Source: an uncultured Lachnospiraceae bacterium (GTDB lineage Bacteria > Bacillota > Clostridia > Lachnospirales > Lachnospiraceae). From it: 64,000 nucleotides of DNA. Position numbers and translations under genes: made by a program. Numbering within the stretch: position 1 is the stretch's first letter; each line of letters opens with the position of its first letter. The notes beneath the pieces were generated by a model. It was not told the DNA's origin and made no database searches. It saw only the letters and a program-made list of their open reading frames with translations. The DNA lies in NCBI GenBank assembly GCA_910577275.1, contig CAJTMW010000001.1:255566-319565 (forward strand), given 5' to 3'. Below are positions 40,912 through 49,063 of the stretch, piece after piece.

Positions 40912-42345
40912 TTATTCCCGCGACCCCGGCAGCCGATACCTGAACAGTCTTTTCGAGAGCTGCTTTAAGTTAAACGGAATCAGAGGATAGATATAGCTCT
41001 TGCCGGACACGGTGCGGTTTGTCGCAATGGCCGCAAGAAGCAGAATGATTGCCGCGATATATCCCCACAATCCAAAGATTGCCGTCAAAATCAGATTGAT
41101 GATTCTCATAAATTTAATGGCGTAGCTGAGCTCATAGCTGGCCTGGGTATAATTGGCAATGGCCACAAACGCCATATAAAGCATGACCTCGCTGTTGAAC
41201 CACCCGCTGTTTACCGAAAATTCCCCCAGCACCAGCGCGGCCATCACGCTTAAAGGCGTGCTCAGCATATTGGGGGTATTCACCGCCGCAAGGCGAAGCC
41301 CGTCGATGGCCAGCTCCAGAATCAGGAACTGCCAAATCAGCGGAATATTGGTGACGTCCTTGACCTTGATAAACTCAAAGCCCGCCGGAATCCACTCCGG
41401 CCTTTGCATGAGAAGCAAAAAGGTGGGCGTCATAATATATGTGATGATTGCAATGAGGAATCTGGAAAGGCGCAGGTAGGTGCCGGTAATGGGCGGAAAA
41501 TAATAATCGTCCGCCTCCTCCACGATATCAAAGATGGAGGTCGGGGTAATCATTGCCGAAGGAGAATTATCAACCAGAATGACGATATCTCCCTCCAGAA
41601 TCTGGGCGGAGGCGGTGTCCGGCCTTTCCGTGAATTTGAATTTCGGGAAAGGATTGTACCATTTCTTTTTATAAAGGCATTCCGCCAGGCTTTCCTGATT
41701 CATGGTAAGGGCGTCCACCTGGATTTCGTTAATTCTGGTTTTTATTTTCTCCAGAAAGGCATGGTCCACCCTGTCGTCCATGTAGCACAGCACAATGTCG
41801 GTCTGGGAGCTGTTTCCGGCATGAAGCATCTCCATACAGAGCTGTTCGCTTCTGATTCTTCTTCTTATCAGAGCCGTATTAAAAACGATGGTTTCCACAA
41901 AGCCGTCCTTGGAGCCCCGAAGCACCTTATCCTTTTCGGGTTCTTCCACCCCGCGGGAGGGATAGGTTCTGGAGTCAATCAGAAGGCACTTGTCATACCC
42001 GTCGATAAACAGCGCAAATACGCCGGACATGATAAAATAAGTGATTTGCGACCACTCATCCTGCAAATCAACCTCCACATAGGGAAGATTGGACTTTGAC
42101 ATTTCGTGGGCCGTAGCGGGCATTTCATCTTCCTTGAGGTCAAGAAAATACTGAAGCATTTTCTGCATCATCTCATCCTTGCAGAAGCCGTCGATAAAAT
42201 ACATACACGCTTCCCGCCCGCCGATTCTTATCACCCGGTACACAACGTCAAAATTGGTATCCACCGACAGAAATTTATTCAGGTAATTCATATTTTCCGA
42301 AAGGGAGGTGCTCATCTTTTTCTTATCTGTGCTTGCATTATTCAT
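40912..42345 (-). CDS. Spore germination protein, GerA/SpoVAF family
   Basis: 477 residues: an N-terminal hydrophilic domain of about 270 residues (LSVDTNFDVVYRVIRIGGRE, KDGFVETIVFNTALIRRRIR) and a C-terminal membrane domain of five to six helices (LIAIITYIMTPTFLLLMQ, LAAVNTPNMLSTPLSVMAAL, FGLWGYIAAIILLLAAIATN). Family members form the A subunit of germinant receptors; the lone gene without GerB/GerC partners and YPSRGVEEPEKDKVLRGSKD suggest the SpoVAF-like branch. AAGGAG precedes the ATG. A sigma-G-like promoter lies just upstream. Confidence 0.9.
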   Translation of the reverse strand: MNNASTDKKKMSTSLSENMNYLNKFLSVDTNFDVVYRVIRIGGREACMYFIDGFCKDEMMQKMLQYFLDLKEDEMPATAHEMSKSNLPYVEVDLQDEWSQITYFIMSGVFALFIDGYDKCLLIDSRTYPSRGVEEPEKDKVLRGSKDGFVETIVFNTALIRRRIRSEQLCMEMLHAGNSSQTDIVLCYMDDRVDHAFLEKIKTRINEIQVDALTMNQESLAECLYKKKWYNPFPKFKFTERPDTASAQILEGDIVILVDNSPSAMITPTSIFDIVEEADDYYFPPITGTYLRLSRFLIAIITYIMTPTFLLLMQRPEWIPAGFEFIKVKDVTNIPLIWQFLILELAIDGLRLAAVNTPNMLSTPLSVMAALVLGEFSVNSGWFNSEVMLYMAFVAIANYTQASYELSYAIKFMRIINLILTAIFGLWGYIAAIILLLAAIATNRTVSGKSYIYPLIPFNLKQLSKRLFRYRLPGSRE

Positions 42346-42382
42346 AAAAAACTCCTTCCGCTCACATAATACATTTTGTGTT

Positions 42383-42413
42383 CATTATGCGGCAAAAGGA
42401 GTTATTTTATACA
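42383..42413 (-). promoter_or_regulatory. Sigma-G-like promoter of the germination gene
   Basis: Minus strand TGTATA (42413-42408), 18-bp spacer and CATAATG (42389-42383), close to the forespore sigma-G pattern TGNATA-18-CATNNTA. It sits about 38 bp before the start codon. Confidence 0.45.
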
Positions 42414-42425
42414 GATAAATCTACA

Positions 42426-42863
42426 TCATTGCTTTCCGGTGCTTCCGAAACCGCCTCTGTCGGCTCCAGAAAGGGAGGATACCTCCTTAAACAGGATTTT
42501 GGGCTGGTTCTCCACGATTCTGAACTGACAGATTCTGTCGTTTAAGGCTATCTTCGTATCCCTCACGGCGTAAACCGGCATGAACCACTGGTCGTTGTCC
42601 CCGCAGTAGGAGCCGTCCACCACCCCCTGATGATTGGTCTGGATAATGCCGAAATTTTTGAAGGTGGAGCTTCTCGGCACGATATGCGCTTCATAGCCCG
42701 CCGGCAGCTTCATGGCCACCCCCAGAGGAATCAGGCGGAATTCTCCCTGTTTAAGGCTCACGTCCTCCGCCGCCCGAAGGTCAATCCAGTCGGATTTTCC
42801 GTCTATATAGGTCAGTTTTTCAATTTTATCCGTAAAATATTTTATCTCGATGGTTTCTGTCAT
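42426..42863 (-). CDS. dut: dUTP diphosphatase (dUTPase)
   Basis: Hydrolyses dUTP to dUMP, limiting uracil in DNA and feeding dTMP synthesis; about 145 residues. Motifs 1-5 are visible: DWIDLRA, PRSSTFKNFGI, VVDGSYCGD, LNDRICQF and RGGFGSTGK. Motif 2 has RSS rather than the common RSG, and motif 3 has Cys in place of the usual Arg. ATG 42863 is preferred to the ATG one codon earlier on RBS spacing. It lies 16 bp downstream of nrdG, a coherent deoxynucleotide unit. Confidence 0.92.
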   Translation of the reverse strand: MTETIEIKYFTDKIEKLTYIDGKSDWIDLRAAEDVSLKQGEFRLIPLGVAMKLPAGYEAHIVPRSSTFKNFGIIQTNHQGVVDGSYCGDNDQWFMPVYAVRDTKIALNDRICQFRIVENQPKILFKEVSSLSGADRGGFGSTGKQ

Positions 42864-42879
42864 CATACTCTCCTGTTCT

Positions 42880-43389
42880 CTATGCGTAATCGCCGCAATG
42901 GAGCACCGGCTGGAAGATATTTGTCTGTTTCAGCGTTTTCTGTACGTCGATTACCCTCTGGTTACTGCTGCCCTTCCAGAGAAGCCGGGTGTCCTTTTTG
43001 TCCGCCTGGAACTCTCCGTCAACCAAAACGTCAACATACTGCATCATAATATCGTCGCAGACATTTTCCCACACATCCCCTGTGTACAGCCAGACGGTTT
43101 TATTCGGGTATTTCTCCTTAATCTCCTTCATAAACCTCCGCACATCGGGCCGGTTCGCCGAATGAAGCGGGTCGCCCCCGGAAAAGGTGATTCCTGAAAT
43201 ATAAGGCTTGTCAAGCTGTTCAAAAATCTCCTGCCGCGCGCTTTCGTCAAAGTAAAGCCCTCCCGCCGGGTCCCATGTAATGGGATTATGGCAGGATTTA
43301 CAGCAATGGGAGCATCCGGACACCCAAAGTACTACCCGAAGGCCGTCGCCGTTTAACATATCGTCCTTTGTGATATTGTGATATCTCAT
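42880..43389 (-). CDS. nrdG: Anaerobic ribonucleotide reductase activating protein
   Basis: Radical SAM activase that installs the glycyl radical in NrdD; 169 residues. The [4Fe-4S] motif is C26-x3-C30-x2-C33 in SGCSHCCKSCHNP, followed by TFSGGDPL. AGGAAG precedes the ATG, 11 bp after the nrdD stop. The pair is standard for strict or facultative anaerobes. Confidence 0.96.
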   Translation of the reverse strand: MRYHNITKDDMLNGDGLRVVLWVSGCSHCCKSCHNPITWDPAGGLYFDESARQEIFEQLDKPYISGITFSGGDPLHSANRPDVRRFMKEIKEKYPNKTVWLYTGDVWENVCDDIMMQYVDVLVDGEFQADKKDTRLLWKGSSNQRVIDVQKTLKQTNIFQPVLHCGDYA

Positions 43390-43400
43390 ATTTTCACTTC

Positions 43401-45578
43401 CTACATGCTCTTTCTTTCCGCTATTTCCGCCATTTTGGCCTCGTTTAATCTGGTATCGCCATGGACTCTGGAATAGGAAAGATAACCGTTCATGCGCTCA
43501 ATCTTTGTGAGATTGGTGCTTCCGCACACGGGACACACATCCATTTCCAGCTCCTGATGGCCGCAGTCGTCGCAATATGCCAGCGATAAATTGACGCCCT
43601 CATAAAAGCCCATATCCATGGCTCTGCGGATTAAGGTCTTGATTGCTTCTTTATTATAATCAATGGGATATTTCACATACTGTATCTTCCCGCCGTTGGA
43701 AAGCTCCCAGAAACGGTATTCCAAATCCTGCTTTTCAATAGGCGTAATATCCTCGGATACATGACAGTGAAAGCTGTTGGACACATATTCCCTGTCGGAA
43801 ACGCCTTCCACAATGCCATATTTGGCGCGGAACTGCTTTACCTGAAGCCCGCACAGGCTCTCGGCAGGGGTTCCGTAAATGGCGTACAGGTTCCCGTCCT
43901 CCTCCTTGAATTCCGTAATTTTCTGGTTGATATGCTCAAGCACCTCGAGGGCAAACTTTCCGTCCTCCACAAGGGATTTGCCGTTATAAAGCTCCTGAAG
44001 CTCATTAAAAGCCGTGATGCCGAAGCTGGCCGTTGCCGTCTTTAAAATGGGCTTGATTTTGTCGGAAAGCTTTAAATTTCCTCCAAGGAAACCGCCCTCG
44101 CAGTAAGCCAGGGGATTGGTGGACGCCCGCATTTCTCCCAGATACGCATAGGTTCTGATATGAAGCTGACGGATTAAATTCAGATAATAATCTAAAACCT
44201 CATAAAAATCCCGGCTTTCCTGTCTTGCCTTTGCCAGAATCATGGGCAGATGCAGGGACACCGCCCCGATATTGAACCGTCCCACAAAAACAGGCTTATC
44301 CTTATCGTCCGCCGGATGCATTCCTCCCCTTTCATACCAGGGAGAAAGAAAAGCCCGGCAGCCCATAGGGGAAATCACCTTTCCGTACTGCTTGTACATG
44401 CTTGCAATATAGCCCTTGCCGGTTAAGGAAAGCCAGTCGGGATACATGGTTTTTGCAGAGCATTCCACCCCCGCCTCAAACACATCTTCAAGCTCTCCGC
44501 CCGGACCGTGCAGATTTTCATCATACAAAAATACAATCTTCGGGAAAAGAACAGGCTTCTTGCAGTCCTTTTTGCCCTGTCCCTCTCTCCTCACATTCAA
44601 AAGGGAAATGGTGGCAAGCTTTGCAAAGCGGCTTCTTCCAAGTCCTGCCGTCACCGTGATAAAAGGATAATCCCCGCGGCTGGACGCTACCGTGTTAAAC
44701 TTATACTCCCATCCCTGGAAGCCCTGTTCAAACTCCCGCTTCACATCCTCAAGAGCCTCGGCGTTTGCCCGTTCTTCGTCAATACCAAGACCGCGGTATC
44801 TTTTAAGACTTCTCTGATAAGTCTTTTCCGCATAAGGCTCTAAAATCTTGTCCACCTCCGGTACGGTAAAACCGCCGTACTGCTGGCTGGCGGCGCTTAA
44901 GACAATATCGCCGATTACGTCAAAGGCCACGTCCAGCGTCTTGGGCTCGTTATACCAGATATTTCCCATCTCGAAGCCGCCGGTAAGCACATTGGCCACA
45001 TCGAACAGACAGCAGTTCATGGTATCCCGCCTTGCGGACATATCATGGACGTAAATATAACCGTCCCGGCAGGCCTGGATTTCCTCCACCGTCATAAAAA
45101 ACTTCTGGTACAGCTCCTTATTGAACTGATTAAAAATAAGGCTTCTCTTTGTGGATACAAGGGCGCTGTCGGTATTGGCGTTTTCCTTGTCCCCCACATA
45201 CATGATGGACTGGCTTTTCTTATAGACATCGTCCATCATACGCACGAAATCCTGTTTATAATTCCGGTAGTCCCGGTAGCTTTTCGCCACAATGGGCTTG
45301 ATTTCCTCAAGAGCGCTCTCCACAATATTGTGCATAATAGGAATCGGAATCCTGTCCGTTTCCATCTCGTCCACCTTATCGATGACAAATTTGCAGATAT
45401 GCTCCTTTTCCTCTTCCGTAAACTTGGTAAGCGCCCTGTAAGCGCTTTTCCCTACAGCGTCGATTACCTTCTGGACGTTAAAAGCCTCCAGGCTCCCGTC
45501 CTTTTTAATCACCATAATTTTTTTCTTCGGCTGAAATAATTCGCTGTATTTTGCAGTATCTTCCTGCACGTCGTTCAT
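43401..45578 (-). CDS. nrdD: Anaerobic (class III) ribonucleoside-triphosphate reductase
   Basis: Reduces ribonucleotides with formate as donor by a glycyl radical mechanism; 725 residues. It has an N-terminal ATP-cone (KDGSLEAFNVQKVIDAVGKS), the catalytic barrel, a C-terminal zinc site (CDDCGH and CPVCGS) and the glycyl radical segment RMNGYLSYS near residue 698, about 28 residues before the end. Start ATG 45578 follows GGGGGAA; the frame extends a little further upstream without an RBS. A strong promoter and two NrdR-like boxes precede it. Confidence 0.97.
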   Translation of the reverse strand: MNDVQEDTAKYSELFQPKKKIMVIKKDGSLEAFNVQKVIDAVGKSAYRALTKFTEEEKEHICKFVIDKVDEMETDRIPIPIMHNIVESALEEIKPIVAKSYRDYRNYKQDFVRMMDDVYKKSQSIMYVGDKENANTDSALVSTKRSLIFNQFNKELYQKFFMTVEEIQACRDGYIYVHDMSARRDTMNCCLFDVANVLTGGFEMGNIWYNEPKTLDVAFDVIGDIVLSAASQQYGGFTVPEVDKILEPYAEKTYQRSLKRYRGLGIDEERANAEALEDVKREFEQGFQGWEYKFNTVASSRGDYPFITVTAGLGRSRFAKLATISLLNVRREGQGKKDCKKPVLFPKIVFLYDENLHGPGGELEDVFEAGVECSAKTMYPDWLSLTGKGYIASMYKQYGKVISPMGCRAFLSPWYERGGMHPADDKDKPVFVGRFNIGAVSLHLPMILAKARQESRDFYEVLDYYLNLIRQLHIRTYAYLGEMRASTNPLAYCEGGFLGGNLKLSDKIKPILKTATASFGITAFNELQELYNGKSLVEDGKFALEVLEHINQKITEFKEEDGNLYAIYGTPAESLCGLQVKQFRAKYGIVEGVSDREYVSNSFHCHVSEDITPIEKQDLEYRFWELSNGGKIQYVKYPIDYNKEAIKTLIRRAMDMGFYEGVNLSLAYCDDCGHQELEMDVCPVCGSTNLTKIERMNGYLSYSRVHGDTRLNEAKMAEIAERKSM

Positions 45579-45631
45579 TTGCTTTCCCCCGTTCTTTCTG
45601 CGTCTCCCCACCTGGCAATTGTTGACGAAAT

Positions 45632-45672
45632 ACCAAATCTGGTAGATAGAGCAGAAGTAAATCTATATATAG
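45632..45672 (-). promoter_or_regulatory. Two NrdR-like boxes in the nrdD leader
   Basis: CTATATATAG at 45663-45672 exactly fits the NrdR core; a weaker ACCAGATTTGGT (minus strand) is at 45643-45632. Centres are about 30 bp apart, three helical turns, as usual for NrdR pairs. They lie just downstream of the -10, fitting repression by deoxynucleotide-loaded NrdR. Confidence 0.6.
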
Positions 45673-45683
45673 TAGTGATATCC

Positions 45684-45712
45684 AGTATAATAAAATCCGG
45701 CCATGCTGTCAA
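45684..45712 (-). promoter_or_regulatory. nrdDG-dut promoter
   Basis: Minus strand TTGACA (45712-45707), 17-bp spacer and TATACT (45689-45684); close to the consensus for the main sigma factor. Confidence 0.8.
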
Positions 45713-45786
45713 TACAAAAGCTGTTATATTTTTCCGGGGATTTTTTTCGGCTTTTGCAATACAGTATTCCGTACTATAATTTTCTT

Positions 45787-46965
45787 TTATTTGTGCGGAT
45801 GAATCATCCCCGACTTTGCCACAGCCGCCACGGCCTCCTCGATTTCCTCCGCCGGAAGGGTAAGGGCAAACCGAACATACCCCTTTCCCAGCTTTCCGAA
45901 GCTGCTCCCCGGCGTGCATAAGAAGCCGGATTTCTCCAGAAGCTCCATCACAAAGGAAACATCATCGGAGTACCCGTCGGGAATTTTGCCCCATGCGAAC
46001 ATGGTTCCCTCGCTGTCGGGAATATTCCAGCCGATTTTCCTAAGGCCGCCGCAAAGGGCGTCGCGCCGCTTCTGATACTCCGCGCAGCGCTCCCTTACCC
46101 CGTCGTCGGGGCCGTTTAGAGCGGCAATTGCGCCGTACTGCACCGGGAGAAAGGTTCCGTAATCAATCTGCGAGCGGAGCTTCTTGAAATTCTGCACCAG
46201 ATATTCGTTCCCCACAAGGAAGCCCGCCCTTGCGCCGGTATAATCAAAGCTCTTGGAAAGAGAATAAAATTCCACACAGTTCTCCTTTGCGCCCTCAAAC
46301 TGCAAAATGGATTTCCCCACATGGCCGTCGTAAATGATATCGGAGTAAGCGTTATCGTGGACAATAATAATGTCATGGGCCTGCGCCCAGGCAATCAGTT
46401 CTTCGTAAAAGCTGTCCGGCGCAAGCTTGCAGATAGGGTTTAAAGGATAGGAAACCATGATAAATTTTGTCTTTTTACAGGTCTCCTCGTCAATTGCCTT
46501 TAAGTCGGGGAGATAATTGTTTTCAGGACGAAGCTCATAGGTTCTCACATCCGCCATTGCAAGGGCGGGACCTATGGAAAAGACCGGATAGCCCGGGTCG
46601 GGCACAAGCACAATATCGCCCGGGTTGCAAAGAGACATCCCGATATGGGTGATTCCCTCCTGCGAGCCGTAAACGTCTGTGATTTCCCTTTCGTTTAAGG
46701 TGACATGATAACGCTTCTCAAAGCGGTTAATTACCGCCTGTGTAAGCTCGGGAAGCATTTTCAGCGCGTATTTGTAGTTGGCGGGCTTTTTTGCGGCCTC
46801 CACCACGGCCTCTATCACATGAGGCTCCGTGGGAAAATCTGGCGTTCCCACGGAAAGGTTGTACACCTTTCTTCCGCTTTTCTCCACTTCTTCTTTTTTT
46901 TCGTTTAATACCTGAAAGATTCCCTCTTCGAAATCCTTCATTCTGTCAGCAACCTTTAAAGTCAT
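45787..46965 (-). CDS. Class I/II aminotransferase (LL-diaminopimelate aminotransferase-like)
   Basis: Pyridoxal-phosphate aminotransferase of about 392 residues. The substrate and cofactor signatures are LSVGTPDFPTEPHVIEAV, YGSQEGITHIGMSLCNPGDI, VSYPLNP, HDNAYSDIIYDG and the Schiff-base lysine in YSLSKSFDYTGARAGF. It resembles DapL and MalY/PatB-type enzymes; which amino acid it handles is not certain. Start ATG 46965 has CAGGAG 7 nt upstream. It lies between the nrd operon and the WYL regulator gene. Confidence 0.85.
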   Translation of the reverse strand: MTLKVADRMKDFEEGIFQVLNEKKEEVEKSGRKVYNLSVGTPDFPTEPHVIEAVVEAAKKPANYKYALKMLPELTQAVINRFEKRYHVTLNEREITDVYGSQEGITHIGMSLCNPGDIVLVPDPGYPVFSIGPALAMADVRTYELRPENNYLPDLKAIDEETCKKTKFIMVSYPLNPICKLAPDSFYEELIAWAQAHDIIIVHDNAYSDIIYDGHVGKSILQFEGAKENCVEFYSLSKSFDYTGARAGFLVGNEYLVQNFKKLRSQIDYGTFLPVQYGAIAALNGPDDGVRERCAEYQKRRDALCGGLRKIGWNIPDSEGTMFAWGKIPDGYSDDVSFVMELLEKSGFLCTPGSSFGKLGKGYVRFALTLPAEEIEEAVAAVAKSGMIHPHK

Positions 46966-47049
46966 TTTTAATTCTCCTGTTCCTGCTCCGCAAATGTCTT
47001 TCCAGTACGCTTTCTGTACAGACATTTACTGTTTATTCCGGTTTCTATA

Positions 47050-48042
47050 TTAAGAATAATTCCGAATAATCTCTCCGAGATAGTCGGCGTATCCCTTTTT
47101 TACATATTCGGGAGTCAGGATACGGACCTCCCGTCCAAGGCCGGTCAGCCAGCCGTAGAACTGCATACTGACGGCCACCCTGATTTTCACGCCGGCAACG
47201 CCCTCCTCCAGCTTCCGTATGCTGATTTCCCTTCCAAAGCGGTCGAGCACGATTCCAATCATACTCTCCGGGAGACGTAAAGTCACGGTCTCCGTCTCGC
47301 CGCCGAACATGCCGAAGGTTCTGTTGGCATATTCCGCAATGTCAAACCTTTCAAAGGATTCCGCGCCTTTTCGTTCTTCTCCTTCCTGCTCTTTTATGCA
47401 GCTCATTTTATCCACCCGGAAATGCTTGATTTTTTCTTCCTCGTCATCGTATGCCACCAGATAATAATTCTCATCCTTCCAGGTAAGCGCCCAGGGACTG
47501 ACATGATACCGTTTCCCCTGATGCCTGGGAACCAGCTCCCTTTTCATATTCCACACAAGATAGGTAAAGGTGATAGGCGCGTTATCCTGTATGGCCTTAT
47601 GTACCATATCCACGTTATAGTAGATACTCTCATTGTCCGTCTTTACCCTCCCGGCCACAAAAACCTGCCTTTGAAGCTGCTTCCCCTCATACGGACCTGC
47701 CAGCTTCTCTATCTTGGAAATCAGCTGCCGCGACTTCTTAAGTGTGATAAACCGGGAAGCCTGTACGGCGTCCACAAGGAGCTTTAGCTCCGGCAGCTCA
47801 AACTCCCTGCCGGCCATATAATAACCGCCGCCTTTGTGCGCCTTTACATAAACAATATCGTATCCGAATAAGTTTAAGCATTCAATGTCATCGTAAATGC
47901 TTTTCCGCTCCGCCGGGATTCCGTAGGAAGACAGCCGCGCAATCAGCTCCTGTGTGGAAAGGGGATGCGCCTCGTCGGTATTTTCACTCAATATTTTAAG
48001 AAGATATAACAGCTTCATCTTCTGATTGACGCCTCTTGGCAT
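47050..48042 (-). CDS. WYL-domain transcriptional regulator
   Basis: 330 residues: an N-terminal winged helix (LYLLKILSENTDEAHPLSTQ, RKSIYDDIECLNLFGYDIVY) and a C-terminal WYL domain (WALTWKDENYYLVAYDDEEE, then HFRVDKMSCIKE) with a WCX-like end. WYL domains sense ligands, often nucleic acid or nucleotide signals. GAGGAG lies 9 nt before the ATG, and the stop of the HAD gene overlaps the start (TAATG), so the two are coupled. Confidence 0.9.
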   Translation of the reverse strand: MPRGVNQKMKLLYLLKILSENTDEAHPLSTQELIARLSSYGIPAERKSIYDDIECLNLFGYDIVYVKAHKGGGYYMAGREFELPELKLLVDAVQASRFITLKKSRQLISKIEKLAGPYEGKQLQRQVFVAGRVKTDNESIYYNVDMVHKAIQDNAPITFTYLVWNMKRELVPRHQGKRYHVSPWALTWKDENYYLVAYDDEEEKIKHFRVDKMSCIKEQEGEERKGAESFERFDIAEYANRTFGMFGGETETVTLRLPESMIGIVLDRFGREISIRKLEEGVAGVKIRVAVSMQFYGWLTGLGREVRILTPEYVKKGYADYLGEIIRNYS

Positions 48043-48728
48043 TACAATATCTCCTCTATTTCCCACAGATTTCGGATTTCATAATCAATCTTAAGCCCGT
48101 CAGTATTTTCTTTTCCTTCCGGGTTATACCAGCAGCAGGAAATCCCCGCATTATTCGCCCCCCTGATATCGCTGGAAAGGGAGTCTCCCACAACGATTGT
48201 CTTTTCCTTTTGAAAACCGGGAATTTTCTGAAAGCATTGCTCAAAATACAGGGGATGCGGTTTGGGGTATCCCATCTCCTCGGAAATAAAGATATCGTCC
48301 ATGATTTTGTCGAGACCTGACAGCCGGAGCTTGTTTCTCTGGGTGGCGGAAACTCCGTTGGTAATGACGTATTGCCGCACCCGGCCTTTCAGCCTGCTGC
48401 AAAGCTCATAGGAATTATCCCTGAAAAAGAAAACGCTCCCGAGCAGCCTCTGATAGGTATCGGCAAACTCCTTTACCGGAATATCCGTGATGGAAAGCTC
48501 CGCAAAAAGCGCCTCAAATCTTCCCGGAAGAAGCTTTTCTTTGGAAATCTCCCCAAGCTCATGCCGCTTCCAGAAGGAATCGTTAATCGCGGCGTACAGC
48601 TGAACAATGTCCTCCGTTATCTCCCTGCCAAAGCCGCGAAAGCTCTCGTGCAGCGCATGGCTCTGGGATTTGTTAAAATCCAGAAGCGTCTGGTCAACGT
48701 CCCACAAAATTGTCGTAAACTGTTTCAT
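48042..48728 (-). CDS. HAD hydrolase, YjjG-type pyrimidine nucleotidase
   Basis: 228 residues with the HAD motifs: WDVDQTLLDF (catalytic aspartates at residues 10 and 12), ITNGVSATQ, GYPKPHPLYFEQ and VVGDSLSSDIRGANN. The overall form and length fit YjjG/YfnB, which removes phosphate from non-canonical pyrimidine nucleotides; general phosphatase activity cannot be excluded. Nearby nucleotide-metabolism genes fit. Start ATG 48728. Confidence 0.88.
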   Translation of the reverse strand: MKQFTTILWDVDQTLLDFNKSQSHALHESFRGFGREITEDIVQLYAAINDSFWKRHELGEISKEKLLPGRFEALFAELSITDIPVKEFADTYQRLLGSVFFFRDNSYELCSRLKGRVRQYVITNGVSATQRNKLRLSGLDKIMDDIFISEEMGYPKPHPLYFEQCFQKIPGFQKEKTIVVGDSLSSDIRGANNAGISCCWYNPEGKENTDGLKIDYEIRNLWEIEEIL

Positions 48729-48746
48729 ACAGCAGCCTTTCTATAG

Positions 48747-48773
48747 AAAAAGAGCTGGCATTTAGCCAACTCT
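48747..48773 (-). terminator. Terminator overlapping the end of the 52-aa gene
   Basis: On the minus strand AGAGTTGGC pairs with GCCAGCTCT across TAAAT, then TTTTC. The stop codon of the small membrane gene lies in the loop. Confidence 0.75.
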
Positions 48774-48920
48774 GGTAGCATTCTCACCTTCCAGTTGTTT
48801 GTTTTTGTTCTTTCTGAGCTTAATTCCGATAAAAATCGCAACTCCGCCAAGCACCACAATAACCGCCATCACAAGAAGATAAGATAAAAAACTATTTAAG
48901 AATAAAATCAGATTATCCAT
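48762..48920 (-). CDS. Small single-pass membrane protein (52 aa), unknown
   Basis: A short frame: MDNLILFLNSFLSYLLVMAV, then IVVLGGVAIFIGIKLRKNKN and a hydrophilic tail ending TRVG. It has two adjacent hydrophobic stretches or one long helix followed by a basic stop-transfer. GGTG lies 4 nt before the ATG, a modest RBS. A terminator overlaps its 3' end, which supports real expression. No family recognised; I believe it is a genuine small gene. Confidence 0.6.
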   Translation of the reverse strand: MDNLILFLNSFLSYLLVMAVIVVLGGVAIFIGIKLRKNKNKQLEGENATRVG

Positions 48921-49063
48921 TTCACACCAGGCCTTTCCTCTTATTTTTTACTACTCCTATCTTAGCATTCCGGCTTTTTACCGTCAAGATATGTTTTTAT
49001 CATTCACAGAAATTCAACTCACAGAAATTCACGGAAGTCATTTTCGGGCCTAGTTGTAAAAGC

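Noticed and set aside
41404..42099. 231-codon plus-strand frame opposite the germination gene
   Set aside because: Composition is that of an antisense frame of a membrane protein; no RBS or conserved motif.
49004..49031. 13-bp direct repeat (TCACAGAAATTCA twice, 15 bp apart) after the MutS-like gene
   Set aside because: Short and in AT-rich intergenic sequence; likely slippage, not a functional site.
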